A stretch of DNA of 64,000 bases from DASQHW01 sp038238245 (GCA_038238245.1 JBBRXX010000009.1:1-64000); one strand, 5' to 3'; counted from the stretch's first letter, positions 8,571 to 17,698 are shown. The notes: generated by a model from the sequence alone, not told the origin. Program-made: numbers and translations.

Positions 8571-9677
8571 ATGACGACCACCCAGAGCCAGGAAGACGTC
8601 GAGGCCCAGGTCGGGGCCCTCGCGGAGCGCCTGTTCAGCGGCGGTGTCGCCGCGATGGAAGCGTTGTCGATCCACGTCGGGACCAAGCTCGGCCTTTACC
8701 GGCTGCTGTACGACCGTGGCCCGAGCACCACCGCCGAGGTGGCACGAGCCGCCGGAATACACGAGCGCTACGCGCGGGAGTGGCTCGAGCAGCAGGCAGT
8801 TGCCGAGCTCATCGGCGTCGACGACCCGACCGCGCCCGCCGACGAACGGCGCTACGAAGTCTCGGACGCGCAGGCCGCAGTGCTCGTCGACGAGACGAGC
8901 ATGGCGTACCTCGCGCCTGCCGGCGGTTTCCTCGTCAGCTTCGCGAACGTGATGCCCCAGCTGCTCGACGCGTACCGGTCGGGTGGAGGGGTGCCGTACG
9001 GCGACTACGGCGTCGAGATGCGCGAGGCCCAAGCGGCATTCAACCGGCCCGGCTTCCAGTCATTGCTCGCGGGGGAATGGCTCGCGAACGGTGTGCCGGA
9101 TGTCCACGAACGGCTCGCCACTCGCGCCGACGCCGCCATCCTCGACGTCGGCTGCGGCCTCGGCTGGTCGACGATCGCGTTCGCGACGGCATACCCGAAC
9201 GCGACGGTCGTGGGCGTCGATCTCGATGAGCCTTCGATCGAAGCGGCGCGGCGCAACGCCAAGGAGCACGGTGTCGACGACCGGATCACCTTCCTCGTCG
9301 CAGACGCCGCGGACCCGAGTTTCAGCGGGCGCTTCGATGCGGTGTGCATCCTCGAGGCGCTGCACGACCTTTCCCGGCCGGTCGACGTGCTGAAGGCGAT
9401 GCGGAACGCGCGTGCCGAGGGCGGCACCGTGATCGTGATGGACGAGCGCGTCGCCGACAGCTTCGGTGCGATCGGTGATCCGGTCGAGCGGTTCATGTAC
9501 GCCGCGAGCGTGCTGCACTGCCTCCCGGCCGGGATGGCCGAGCAACCATCGGCTGCAACAGGAACCGTCATGCGCGTCGACACCGTGCGCCGCTACGCAA
9601 CCGACGCCGGCTTCACGAGCGTCGAGGTTCTCCCGATCGAGCACGACTTCTTCCGCTTCTACCGGCTCGAAGGCTGA
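8571..9677 (+). CDS. SAM-dependent methyltransferase with N-terminal winged helix
   Basis: A 368-residue class I methyltransferase. The first 100 residues form a winged-helix domain (TTAEVARAAGIHERYAREWL), as in O-methyltransferases and the Rv2258c-like family, followed by a Rossmann fold with motif I DVGCGLGWST and an acidic VGVDLDEPSI that would bind SAM. The ATG has a strong GGAGGAG ribosome-binding site. The gene is followed 12 bp later by a small SnoaL-like gene, likely in one operon. The methyl acceptor is not predictable. Confidence 0.88.
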   Translation: MTTTQSQEDVEAQVGALAERLFSGGVAAMEALSIHVGTKLGLYRLLYDRGPSTTAEVARAAGIHERYAREWLEQQAVAELIGVDDPTAPADERRYEVSDAQAAVLVDETSMAYLAPAGGFLVSFANVMPQLLDAYRSGGGVPYGDYGVEMREAQAAFNRPGFQSLLAGEWLANGVPDVHERLATRADAAILDVGCGLGWSTIAFATAYPNATVVGVDLDEPSIEAARRNAKEHGVDDRITFLVADAADPSFSGRFDAVCILEALHDLSRPVDVLKAMRNARAEGGTVIVMDERVADSFGAIGDPVERFMYAASVLHCLPAGMAEQPSAATGTVMRVDTVRRYATDAGFTSVEVLPIEHDFFRFYRLEG

Positions 9678-9689
9678 GGGAGATCTCGG

Positions 9690-10100
9690 ATGACCGCGAC
9701 GATTTCGACGACCGAGTGGGTCGTGCACTGTCTCCGAACGGCTGACATCGCTCGGATTGCCGAGCGGTACTCGGGCAATGTGTTGCTCGACCTCGACATG
9801 CCGATGTGGAGACTGCAGCTGCAAGGACGCGACGCCGCGTCGCAAGTCCTCGAGGAGCAGCTCGAGGAGCTGCCCAACCTCCGCACGACATGGATCCGGG
9901 CGACAACCGCCGAGAACACCGTCGTCGCCGAGTACGAGCTGCGTTGGGACGGACCCGACGGTGAGCAACTCTCGCGAGCGGTGAGCGTCTTCCGCTTGGC
10001 CGCCGACCAGATCGTCGAGCACAGCGACTACTGCTGCGGCGCCTGGTCGCCGGCGGACATCGCGAGGAACAAGGCCGAAGCACCGATCGTGCGTTGGTAA
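9690..10100 (+). CDS. SnoaL/NTF2-like small protein
   Basis: A 136-residue protein with the size and pattern of the SnoaL/NTF2 cone fold: an N-terminal helix pair, a short LLDLDMPMWRLQLQG stretch, and a curved sheet ending RLAADQIVEHSDYCCG. Members include cyclases, isomerases and ligand-binding proteins, and no catalytic residues stand out. It follows the methyltransferase directly and is probably in the same transcript. Confidence 0.65.
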   Translation: MTATISTTEWVVHCLRTADIARIAERYSGNVLLDLDMPMWRLQLQGRDAASQVLEEQLEELPNLRTTWIRATTAENTVVAEYELRWDGPDGEQLSRAVSVFRLAADQIVEHSDYCCGAWSPADIARNKAEAPIVRW

Positions 10101-10128
10101 CAACGACGAGGATCAGCGATCGTGGGAT

Positions 10129-11433
10129 CTACAGCTTGTACGCCCACGTGGTGCTGACCGTCCCCGAGTTCCAGTAGACGGTGCCGTCCACGATCGCCGG
10201 CGACGCGTCCGTGCTGCTCTTGCCGGGGTTCGTCGACCACTGCGGACTGCACGTCTTGGGGGTGCCGGAGCAGCCGATCGACCCGGCGGCCTCGAGCGCG
10301 TAGAAGGTCGAGTCCGGCGCCACCGTGTAGACCACACCGTTGGCGCCCGCGGGCGAGCCGGTGACCGCGGTTCCGGTGGCGTTCGGTGGGTGGAAGGTCC
10401 AAAGGGGCGCGCACACGTTGGTGCTCCCTGTGCAACCGGTCGCGTCGAACGCCCGCAACCCACCGCTCACGTTGGTCACGTACACGATCCCGTTCGCGAC
10501 AGCGGGTGTGTTGCGCGTGTCGCCGACCGAGGCGGACCACAGCGGCGAGCATGTCTTCGTTGATGCGCTGCACCCGTCGGTTCCTGCCGCGTCATATGCG
10601 TAGAGCTTCCCGCCGTAACCGGCGACGAACAGCGTTCCGTTGCCGACCGCCGGTCCGCCGTAGGCGAGCGAGCTGGGCGCGCTCGCGCGCCACACGGGTG
10701 AGCAGGGCGATCCGCTGCAGCCATTCACGTCGAAAGCCACGACCCGGGACTCCTCGACGGCGTACACAAGACCGTTCGCGACGGCCAACGCCTGGCTGTA
10801 GAGCACGTCGGTGGGCGCTGCGGTCGACCGCCACAGCGGCGAGCACACTGTCCCGATGCAGTTCTCGGATCCGTTGGCGTCGTACGCGATCACATAGGCG
10901 TTGCCCGGCGTCGGAAGGGTCGATCGCAGTCCCGTGACGTACACGACCCCGTTCACGACCGCGGGCGAGCCGGGTCCGATGTTGGCGAACGTCCCTGTCG
11001 TCCAGAGGGGTGCGCACACCTTCGGCGAGCTGCCGCAGCCTGACGCGTCGTACACCTGCAGACCTGAGATGCCGGCCGCATACACCTTGCCCTTGTCGAC
11101 GGTGATCGACCGCCCCGCCTGCCCCGACGACGTCCACAACGGCGAGCACACGGTCGGCGGGTCGGTGCACCCCACGCCCTTCGCGTCGAACGCCTGCAGG
11201 ATCCCGCCGCCGGTCAACGAGTAGAGGACCCCGCCGACGACCACCGGCGGCGTGAAAGCACCTGGGTAACTGCGCACCTGCGTGAGCTGCGAGACGTTCT
11301 CGAGCCCAATCGTCGACTCGCTCGACTGCCAGCCGGCGCGACTCGGCCCGCTGTGGAACGTCGCCCAATCACAGCTCGTCAGACTCAACGCCAGCAGCGC
11401 GACCACCGCCGGAACGATCCATGCTCGCCGCAC
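10129..11433 (-). CDS. Exported lipoprotein with PQQ-type beta-propeller repeats
   Basis: A 434-residue protein beginning with a signal peptide whose lipobox LTSC predicts a lipid-anchored Cys near residue 20. The rest consists of about seven repeats of the form 'SPAVVNGVVYV...AYDANG..C...CSPLW', the beta-propeller blade pattern of PQQ/WD-like proteins. Each blade carries a conserved Cys pair in loops such as GCGSSPKVCAPLW, suggesting a disulphide-stabilised extracellular propeller. No PQQ ligands are recognisable, so it may be a binding protein rather than a dehydrogenase. The start is GTG, preceded by GGGGG. It lies downstream of the monooxygenase on the same strand. Confidence 0.85.
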   Translation of the reverse strand: MRRAWIVPAVVALLALSLTSCDWATFHSGPSRAGWQSSESTIGLENVSQLTQVRSYPGAFTPPVVVGGVLYSLTGGGILQAFDAKGVGCTDPPTVCSPLWTSSGQAGRSITVDKGKVYAAGISGLQVYDASGCGSSPKVCAPLWTTGTFANIGPGSPAVVNGVVYVTGLRSTLPTPGNAYVIAYDANGSENCIGTVCSPLWRSTAAPTDVLYSQALAVANGLVYAVEESRVVAFDVNGCSGSPCSPVWRASAPSSLAYGGPAVGNGTLFVAGYGGKLYAYDAAGTDGCSASTKTCSPLWSASVGDTRNTPAVANGIVYVTNVSGGLRAFDATGCTGSTNVCAPLWTFHPPNATGTAVTGSPAGANGVVYTVAPDSTFYALEAAGSIGCSGTPKTCSPQWSTNPGKSSTDASPAIVDGTVYWNSGTVSTTWAYKL

Positions 11434-11520
11434 CTGCTGCCCCCATGTTCGTCCCGAATACCTCCGCGGTCGTTGCGCAGTCCACGTCCGCGCCGCAACC
11501 TCCCCGCTCCTCGTCAGTAG

Positions 11521-13476
11521 CTAGTCAACGAGGTCGTAGTCGTCGGGCTCGGGTCGCTGCGTGCGCTGCCAGTACTCGAGCAGCGTGAACGGCCAGTTCT
11601 GGGCGACGCGGCCGTGCTCGTTCTTGTACCAGCTGTGTACGTCCGCCCACCCCCAGGCCATTCGCTTGTTCTCGGCGTCGACGCGTTCGTTGAACGCGTC
11701 GTGCACGTCCTTGCGGACGTCCAGTGCACGATGACCGCCCGCCAACAACGTCTCGATGCAGCCGAGCACGTAGCGCACTTCACATTCCGAGAAGTACACG
11801 ATGCTCCCGTTGATCACGATGTTGGTGTTCGGCCCGTAGAGACAAAAGAGGTTCGGGAAGCCCGGCACCGTGATGCCGAGGTACGCCCGCGCGTCACCAT
11901 GCCACTGCTCGTGCAGATCGGCGCCGTGCCGTCCGGTGATCTTCATGGGAGTGAGGAACTTCGAAGCCTGGAAGCCGGTGCCGTAGATGATCACGTCGAC
12001 GGCATGCTCCTGCCCGTCGTCGGTGACCACGCCGTGCGGCGTGATCTCCCGGATGCCATCCGTGATCAGCCGCACGTTGTCACGCTTGAGTGCCCGCGCC
12101 CACACGCCGTTGTCACGCAACATGCGTTTGGCGCCGGGCGGATACGTCGGCAACACCTTCGCGAGGAGGTCCGGCCGGTCGGCAAACTCGGTGTTGATGT
12201 ACTCGGAGAGCATCAACCGCACCATCTCGTTCATGAGGCCGACCGAGCCGGCGCTCGTGTCCCACTCGGGGTCGACGGTGACGCCGGGAAGCACGGCATC
12301 GCCCATCCGCCAGAAGATCCAGAAACGATTCCACTCGCTGTACGACGGCACGTGCGCGTACATCCATTGCAGACCGGACGACACCGCGTCGTGGTAGTCG
12401 GGTGTCGGGCCGAACCACGGTGGCGTGCGCTGGAAGACCAACAGCTCGCCGACGGCCGGCGCGATCTCCGGGATGAACTGCACCGCGCTCGCGCCGGTGC
12501 CGATCACGGCGACGCGCTTCCCCCGCAGATCGAGGTCGTGGTTCCACGCCGCGGAATGAAAAGTCGGCCCCGCGAACGACTCGCGTCCTGCGATGTCCGG
12601 GAAGTTGGGACGGTTGAGTTGCCCGACGGCGCTGATCAGCGCGTTCGCCTCGAGTACTTCCTCGTCGCCTTCGGGCGTCCGCACACGCACGGTCCAACGC
12701 GCGTCGTCCTCCGACCATGTCGCCCCGAGCACCTCGGTACGGAAACGCACCCTGTCGCGAAGTCCGAACGTGTCGGCGCACTGCCGGAAGTAGTCGAGCA
12801 ACACGTCCTGGGTCGAAAAATGGAGCGGCCAATCGTGACGCTGCGCGAACGAGTAGCTGTAGTTGTGGTTCGGGTTGTCGACGCGACAGCCCGGATAGCT
12901 GTTCTCGAACCACGTGCCGCCGACGTCGTCGTTCTTGTCGACGATGACGAACTCGATGCCGGCCTGCGCGAGCCGGTGCCCGGCGAGCAGCCCCGACATC
13001 CCCGCGCCGACGATGACGACGCGGAAGTCGACGCCGGGCGCAACGTCGGCCTTGCGCCACGCCGGTGCCCGCCGGTCTTCGCCGCGATACGCGAGCTCCT
13101 CTTCGAGCAGCGGGAGGTACGCCGCCATGTCCGCGCCGCCGACGGCGAACTCCATGATCTGCAACAAGACGTCGTCGGGCGGCACGGGAGCGGGGCGACA
13201 GCCGTTGTCGCGGTACTCGATCAGTGTGCGCAGTGCCAGCTCGCGGGCTTCGGCGAGTTGTTGGTCGGTCAAGCCGCCCTGGGACATACCGAGGAGCATC
13301 GGGTCCGGCCGCAGGTTGTCCCGTAACAGGGAGAGGTCGCCGGTCAAATAGGCGAGTGCCGGCAACAGCGGGGGAACCTCGGCCTCCGCGATCGCGGCGC
13401 GGATCTCGTCGTCGGATTCGGTGATCGGCTTGATCGGGTCCACGAACGGGCTCGAGGTGTACGCCACGTCGCTCAC
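11521..13476 (-). CDS. Flavin-containing monooxygenase, Baeyer-Villiger type
   Basis: A 651-residue NAD(P)H- and FAD-dependent enzyme. It has the FAD Rossmann motif GAGMSG, the Baeyer-Villiger fingerprint FxGxxxHxxxW (FAGPTFHSAAW), a second NADPH motif GTGASA and the ATG-like segment YGTGFQAS. An N-terminal extension of about 150 residues precedes the FAD domain, as in the larger actinobacterial members. Such enzymes insert oxygen into ketones to give esters or lactones, which fits a catabolic neighbourhood with esterases and lactonases. The start is GTG. Substrate unknown. Confidence 0.9.
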   Translation of the reverse strand: MSDVAYTSSPFVDPIKPITESDDEIRAAIAEAEVPPLLPALAYLTGDLSLLRDNLRPDPMLLGMSQGGLTDQQLAEARELALRTLIEYRDNGCRPAPVPPDDVLLQIMEFAVGGADMAAYLPLLEEELAYRGEDRRAPAWRKADVAPGVDFRVVIVGAGMSGLLAGHRLAQAGIEFVIVDKNDDVGGTWFENSYPGCRVDNPNHNYSYSFAQRHDWPLHFSTQDVLLDYFRQCADTFGLRDRVRFRTEVLGATWSEDDARWTVRVRTPEGDEEVLEANALISAVGQLNRPNFPDIAGRESFAGPTFHSAAWNHDLDLRGKRVAVIGTGASAVQFIPEIAPAVGELLVFQRTPPWFGPTPDYHDAVSSGLQWMYAHVPSYSEWNRFWIFWRMGDAVLPGVTVDPEWDTSAGSVGLMNEMVRLMLSEYINTEFADRPDLLAKVLPTYPPGAKRMLRDNGVWARALKRDNVRLITDGIREITPHGVVTDDGQEHAVDVIIYGTGFQASKFLTPMKITGRHGADLHEQWHGDARAYLGITVPGFPNLFCLYGPNTNIVINGSIVYFSECEVRYVLGCIETLLAGGHRALDVRKDVHDAFNERVDAENKRMAWGWADVHSWYKNEHGRVAQNWPFTLLEYWQRTQRPEPDDYDLVD

Positions 13477-13578
13477 CCCGCAATCTTGGCACCCAGGCCC
13501 TGTGGCCCGCGCCCTCGTCGATCGCGCATCGGCGACGACGGCATGCCGTCGTCGCCGACAATGCTCAGACCGCGCTCG

Positions 13579-13818
13579 TCAGTCCTGGTTCGCCTTTTGC
13601 TCGGCCTCGTGCGCCTTGGCCTCGGCACGCGCCTTCTCGGCCTCGGCTTCCTTGCGCGCGACTTCGCGCTCGGCGGCGGCCTTGTCCTGCTGCGCCTCGC
13701 CCTCACGCTTCAACTTCTCATCGCCCGTCAAGGCTCCGGCTGCTTCCTTCACCTTGCCCTTGACGCCTTCGGCGACACCGCTCACAGCAGCCTTCGGACC
13801 GCTCTTTTCGTCAGCCAT
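13579..13818 (-). CDS. CsbD-like / microaggregate-binding stress protein
   Basis: A 79-residue, very hydrophilic protein (Lys, Glu, Ala). Residues 1-40 carry the CsbD-like motif GVKGKVKEAAGALTGDEKLKREG and the remainder is a charged alpha-helix rich in KAEAEKARAEAKA, matching actinobacterial 'microaggregate-binding protein 1' homologs. CsbD proteins are induced under general stress in other bacteria; their molecular role is unknown. GGAGAG precedes the ATG, and a candidate stress-sigma promoter lies upstream. Confidence 0.85.
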   Translation of the reverse strand: MADEKSGPKAAVSGVAEGVKGKVKEAAGALTGDEKLKREGEAQQDKAAAEREVARKEAEAEKARAEAKAHEAEQKANQD

Positions 13819-13858
13819 GACGTGACTCTCCTATAGGTCGATTGGTGGTCCAGTTTTC

Positions 13859-13884
13859 ATACCCAGAACCACATCGGGGCAAGC
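13859..13884 (-). promoter_or_regulatory. Candidate alternative-sigma promoter GCTT-N16-GGGTAT for the csbD-like gene
   Basis: On the minus strand a GGGTAT (-10) is preceded at 16 bases by GCTT, one mismatch from the GTTT-N(14-17)-GGGTAT pattern of SigB/SigF-type stress promoters. It lies about 45 bp before the ATG of a stress-protein gene. A GGGGC-AAGC-GCCCC hairpin overlaps its upstream end. Confidence 0.35.
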
Positions 13885-13983
13885 GCCCCAAAGCGGGGCG
13901 GACGGGCGCCGGGGCACGGCAAACTGTCGTGTGTTGGCGCGGCGCTGGTACCGCGCGACTCACCTGCGATCTCGGAGGTGTCC

Positions 13984-15366
13984 ATGCCCATCGCGACGAT
14001 CAATCCGGCGACCGGCGCACTCGTGAAGAGCTTCGAACCGCTGTCCGCCGCCGAGGTCGATACGAGGATCTCCCGCGCGGTGGAGACCTTCCGCGAATAC
14101 CGCCTGACCGACTTCGCGTCGCGCACCGCATGGATGCTGGCGGCGGCCGACGTCTTCGACGCCGAGGCCGCGGACATCGCACGCGTCATGACCACGGAGA
14201 TGGGCAAGACCCTCGCTTCCGCGCGTGCCGAAGCGGAGAAGTGCGCGCGTGCCTGTCGCTTCTTCGCGGCCAATGCCGAGCGTCTGCTGGCTGACGAGGC
14301 CGCCGATCCGGGCGCGGTCGGCGCGACTCGGGCCTTCACCCGGTATCAGCCGCTGGGTCCCGTGCTCGCCGTGATGCCGTGGAACTTCCCACTCTGGCAA
14401 GTCGTGCGGTTCGCCGCACCGGCGCTCATGGTCGGGAACGTCGGCCTGCTGAAGCACGCGTCGAACGTGCCCCAGACCGCGCTGTTCCTCGAAGACGTGT
14501 TCCGGCGCGCCGGCTTCCCCGAGGGCGCGTTCCAAACGCTTCTCATCGGCGCCGACGCGGTGGCACAGGTCCTGCGCGACGCGCGGGTCGTCGCAGCCAC
14601 GCTCACCGGGAGTACCGCGGCGGGCAAGTCGATCGCGCAGACCGCGGGCAGCGAGATCAAGAAGACCGTGCTCGAGCTCGGCGGCAGCGATCCGTTCGTC
14701 GTGCTGCCGTCAGCCGACCTCGACGCGGCAGCACGCGTCGGCGTGACCGCGCGGTGCCAGAACAACGGCCAGAGCTGTATCGCCGCCAAGCGGTTCATCG
14801 TGCACGCGGACGTGTTCGAAGAGTTCACCGAGCGTTTCGTCGCGAACATGCGCGCGCTCCGGGTCGGGGATCCGATGGAGGAGACCACCGACGTCGGGCC
14901 GCTCGCGCTCGAGCAAGGACTCCATGACGTCGAGGAGCTCGTCGCCGACGCACTGGCCAAGGGCGCGACCGTGCTCTGCGGCGGGGAACGACTCGAACGG
15001 CCGGGCTGGTTCTATCCCCCGACGGTCGTCACGGGGATCACGAACGACATGCGGATGTTCCACGAAGAGCTGTTCGGGCCGGTCGCCGAGCTGTTCCGTG
15101 TACGCGACCTGGACGAGGCGATCGAGCTCTCGAACGCGACCGTCTTCGGTCTCGGTTCGAACGTGTGGACGCGCGATCCGGCGGAGCAAGAGCGGTTCAT
15201 CCGGGATGTCGAAGCGGGCGCGGTGTTCGTGAACGGCATGACGACGTCGTATTCCGAGCTGCCTTTCGGCGGCGTGAAGGAGTCCGGCTACGGGCGCGAG
15301 CTCGACACCCACGGCATCCGCGAATTCTGCAACATCAAGACCGTCTGGATCGACGCCGGCGCGTAG
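13984..15366 (+). CDS. NAD(P)-dependent succinate-semialdehyde dehydrogenase family protein
   Basis: A 460-residue aldehyde dehydrogenase. It shows the oxyanion and cofactor segments MPWNFPLWQ and LTGSTAAGKSI, the general-base Glu in LELGGSDP and the catalytic Cys in NNGQSCIA. The C-terminal PFGGVKESGYGRELD is followed by GIREFCNIKTVWI, typical of the GabD1-like group. It should oxidise succinate semialdehyde or a related aldehyde acid. GGAGG lies five bases before the ATG at 13984, so I prefer it to the GTG six bases earlier. It is convergent with the DUF72 gene. Confidence 0.9.
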   Translation: MPIATINPATGALVKSFEPLSAAEVDTRISRAVETFREYRLTDFASRTAWMLAAADVFDAEAADIARVMTTEMGKTLASARAEAEKCARACRFFAANAERLLADEAADPGAVGATRAFTRYQPLGPVLAVMPWNFPLWQVVRFAAPALMVGNVGLLKHASNVPQTALFLEDVFRRAGFPEGAFQTLLIGADAVAQVLRDARVVAATLTGSTAAGKSIAQTAGSEIKKTVLELGGSDPFVVLPSADLDAAARVGVTARCQNNGQSCIAAKRFIVHADVFEEFTERFVANMRALRVGDPMEETTDVGPLALEQGLHDVEELVADALAKGATVLCGGERLERPGWFYPPTVVTGITNDMRMFHEELFGPVAELFRVRDLDEAIELSNATVFGLGSNVWTRDPAEQERFIRDVEAGAVFVNGMTTSYSELPFGGVKESGYGRELDTHGIREFCNIKTVWIDAGA

Positions 15367-15376
15367 CGCGCGGGAC

Positions 15377-16303
15377 TCACGGCGCGTCGGGGTCGAGGAG
15401 CTGCGCGAGCATCCGGCCGCTCTTCACCGCGTAGTCACCGTAACAGTTGTTCATTAGTGCGTGGACCGGCCGGCCGTCCTCGTGCAGCATCTGCACGCGC
15501 GGCACCCATTCCTGCAGCGCTTCGGGGTCTTCGGTGTAGTCGTAGGCAAAACGTTCCGCCGCCGTAAGTCCCTTCTTCGTCCAGGTTTCTGAATTCCGAC
15601 CGTGGAAGCGCACGATCGCGATCTCCGCGGTGGCCGCCGCGACGGGCGGCACCGAGCTCCGAAAGCCCTGCGGTTCGTCGACGGCGACGTAAGCAAGGCT
15701 GCGCTCCTCGAGGAAGGTGAATGTGCTCGCAGTGTGTTCGTCGTCCATCCACGCGCGCTGGCGAAACTCCACCGCACCGACGACGCCGCGCGCCGAGAGC
15801 TCCCGCGCGAGCCAATCCAGGTGCGCGTAGGAACGCTTCGCGGGGTACACGTACTCGGGGAACTGGAACAGCACGACACCGAGCTTGCCGGCGGCGCGCA
15901 ACGGCTCGAGCGCGCGCACGAAGCGGCCGAGCGCGTCGTCCATGACGTCGTGCCCGACATCCTTCGGGTAGATGTTCCGCTTTTCCTGAAGCTCCGGTGG
16001 CAACGCTTCCCTCATGTCCTTCCACAGCGACTTCGGCGGCGTCGGATGCTCGGTCAGCAATCGGAATGCCTTGACGTCGAACACGAAGTCCGGCGGCGTG
16101 CGCTCCGCCCACAGCCGGGCCACGCGCTCGCTGGGCGGCGCGTAGTACGTCGCGTCGACCTCGGTGATCGGAAACTCCGATGCGTAGTACCGAAGGCGCT
16201 CCTCGGCGCCATCCACGCCCTCGGGGTAATAGCCGGCCGCGACGAGCGTCGGCTCGGTCCACGCGGTGATTCCCACGTAGATGCCGTCGTGCGCAAGGCG
16301 CAT
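15377..16303 (-). CDS. DUF72 domain-containing protein
   Basis: A 308-residue TIM-barrel-like protein of the DUF72 family (VGITAWTEPTLVAAGYYPEG at the N-terminus, then the EVDATYY, DFVFDVKAF, VLFQFPEY, VEFRQRAW, VRFHGRN and YVYFNNCY-like MNNCYGDYAV blocks). The biochemical role is not established, though a nuclease or nucleic-acid function has been proposed for the fold. The ATG at 16303 gives the usual short N-terminus; a GTG at 16321 is a possible alternative. The frame stays open far upstream, but that extension runs antisense through the peptidase gene and is not real. Confidence 0.87.
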   Translation of the reverse strand: MRLAHDGIYVGITAWTEPTLVAAGYYPEGVDGAEERLRYYASEFPITEVDATYYAPPSERVARLWAERTPPDFVFDVKAFRLLTEHPTPPKSLWKDMREALPPELQEKRNIYPKDVGHDVMDDALGRFVRALEPLRAAGKLGVVLFQFPEYVYPAKRSYAHLDWLARELSARGVVGAVEFRQRAWMDDEHTASTFTFLEERSLAYVAVDEPQGFRSSVPPVAAATAEIAIVRFHGRNSETWTKKGLTAAERFAYDYTEDPEALQEWVPRVQMLHEDGRPVHALMNNCYGDYAVKSGRMLAQLLDPDAP

Positions 16304-16360
16304 GAGCGTGTCGGTCCGCACGACTCCATTGTTCCCGAGCTCCGTGGTTGAATGCCGCCC

Positions 16361-17698
16361 ATGACTCAGCTCACCCGGTGCGCTCTCGTGCTCGCGGTCG
16401 TCGCGCTGCTGGTGGTCGGTATCGCCCCGGCCGGCTACGCCGCGGGCGGTGACCCCATCGTCCCGCAGAATCGCCCGACGCCGCTCGCCGGCGAGGTCAA
16501 CGGCGTCGTGTCGGCATCGCGGCTGATCAACGTTGCGCCGCATTGCATCGCGGCGCGCGAAGCGGCGCCGAGCCTCGCTCGGATCTTCGCGATGGCGCGT
16601 CAGGTGAACATCCCGCTGGGCGCGGAGGAGTGCTACCGCTCGCTTGCCGAGCAGGTGCGCGTCGGCAACGTCGCGAACCAACCCGGCAACAATCCGGCGT
16701 GTGTGGCCACCGTCACGCGTACATCGAACGGCGCACCCGTCGGCAATTCGTTCCACGGGTGGGGGAAGGCCGCGGACCTCACGGACGCCGGTGGTTCGCT
16801 CACATTCGGCTCGATCGGATACGCCTTCATGAAACAGGTCGCGGGATCGTTGGGATGGAACCATCCCGCGTTCGCGGAACCCGGCGGCAGCGCGTGCCCC
16901 GAACCGTGGCACTGGGAATGGGTCGGTGACGGCGGCGCGCTGGGCGCGACAACGCGGCGGGGTGACGCGGTGGCGTTGCTCCCGAGCGCCGACGATCACG
17001 GGTACGCCACCGTCACGGGTCTCGGCGCGCTCGCGGGTCACGGCAACTTCGCGAGTCGCGGCTCGGCGGCGAACATCCCGCTCGCCTGGGTCGTCGTCGG
17101 CGCCGCGCCGACACCTCGACGCGGCGGCTACTGGTTGGTCGGCGCCGACGGCGGCGTCTTCACCTTCGGCAACGCCAAGTTCCACGGCTCGACTGGCGCG
17201 CTCCCACTCGTGGCGCCCGTGCACGGCATCGTGCCGACGCACTCCGGGAAGGGCTACTGGCTCGTCGCGTGGGACGGCGGCATCTTCAGCTTCGGTGACG
17301 CGAAGTTCCACGGCTCGATGGGCGGCAAGCCGCTCGTCGCACCGGTCGACGGGATGACGCGCACGACCAGCGGCAAGGGCTACTGGCTCGTCGCTGGGGA
17401 CGGCGGCGTGTTCAGCTTCGGCAACGCGCGTTTCCACGGGTCGATGGGCGGCAAGCCGCTCGTCTCGCCGGTGGTCGGGATCGCGCACACGCGCAGCGGC
17501 AAGGGCTATTGGCTCGTCGCGTCCGACGGCGGCGTGTTCAGCTTCGGTGACGCGAAGTTCTACGGCTCGCTCGGCGGGACTCAGGGCGCGTCGGTCGTCG
17601 GCATGCTGCGGACGAAGACCGGGAAGGGTTATTGGATCCAGCGCGCCGACGCAACGGTGGCGGCCTTCGGCGACGCGGTCTCCTACGGCAGCGGCTAG
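16361..17698 (+). CDS. Exported M15 peptidase domain with GYWLV/DGG repeats
   Basis: A 445-residue secreted protein. It opens with a signal peptide (about residues 1-27, ending GYAAG), followed by a VanY/M15 D,D-carboxypeptidase-like domain. Its zinc ligands are visible: SFHGWGKAAD (His and Asp) and PWHWEW (His). From about residue 256 come five tandem units of 42 residues, each GKGYWLVxxDGGVFSFGDAKFHGS, typical of acidimicrobial surface proteins and probably a propeller or cell-wall-binding module. It would act on peptidoglycan stem peptides outside the cell. The ATG at 16361 lies 7 nt after a weak TTGAAT box. Its stop overlaps the P450 stop in a CTAG. Confidence 0.85.
   Translation: MTQLTRCALVLAVVALLVVGIAPAGYAAGGDPIVPQNRPTPLAGEVNGVVSASRLINVAPHCIAAREAAPSLARIFAMARQVNIPLGAEECYRSLAEQVRVGNVANQPGNNPACVATVTRTSNGAPVGNSFHGWGKAADLTDAGGSLTFGSIGYAFMKQVAGSLGWNHPAFAEPGGSACPEPWHWEWVGDGGALGATTRRGDAVALLPSADDHGYATVTGLGALAGHGNFASRGSAANIPLAWVVVGAAPTPRRGGYWLVGADGGVFTFGNAKFHGSTGALPLVAPVHGIVPTHSGKGYWLVAWDGGIFSFGDAKFHGSMGGKPLVAPVDGMTRTTSGKGYWLVAGDGGVFSFGNARFHGSMGGKPLVSPVVGIAHTRSGKGYWLVASDGGVFSFGDAKFYGSLGGTQGASVVGMLRTKTGKGYWIQRADATVAAFGDAVSYGSG
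17126..17695 (+). repeat. Five tandem 126-bp repeats inside the M15 gene
   Basis: GGC-TAC-TGG (Gly-Tyr-Trp) codons recur at 17126, 17252, 17378, 17504 and 17627, spaced 126, 126, 126 and 123 nt. DNA similarity is high between units 2-4, including an identical GGCTCGATGGGCGGCAAGCC stretch in units 2 and 3. This suggests recent duplication or gene conversion. The last unit is partial and diverged. Confidence 0.85.

Noticed and set aside
16304..17488. Long N-terminal extension of the DUF72 frame
   Set aside because: It runs antisense to the signal-peptide/M15 gene with low-complexity Arg/Ala/Asp sequence; DUF72 proteins begin near the ATG at 16303.
17126..17695. Tandem repeats considered as a CRISPR array
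   Set aside because: The 126-bp units are in-frame protein repeats with no conserved short repeat/unique spacer pattern.
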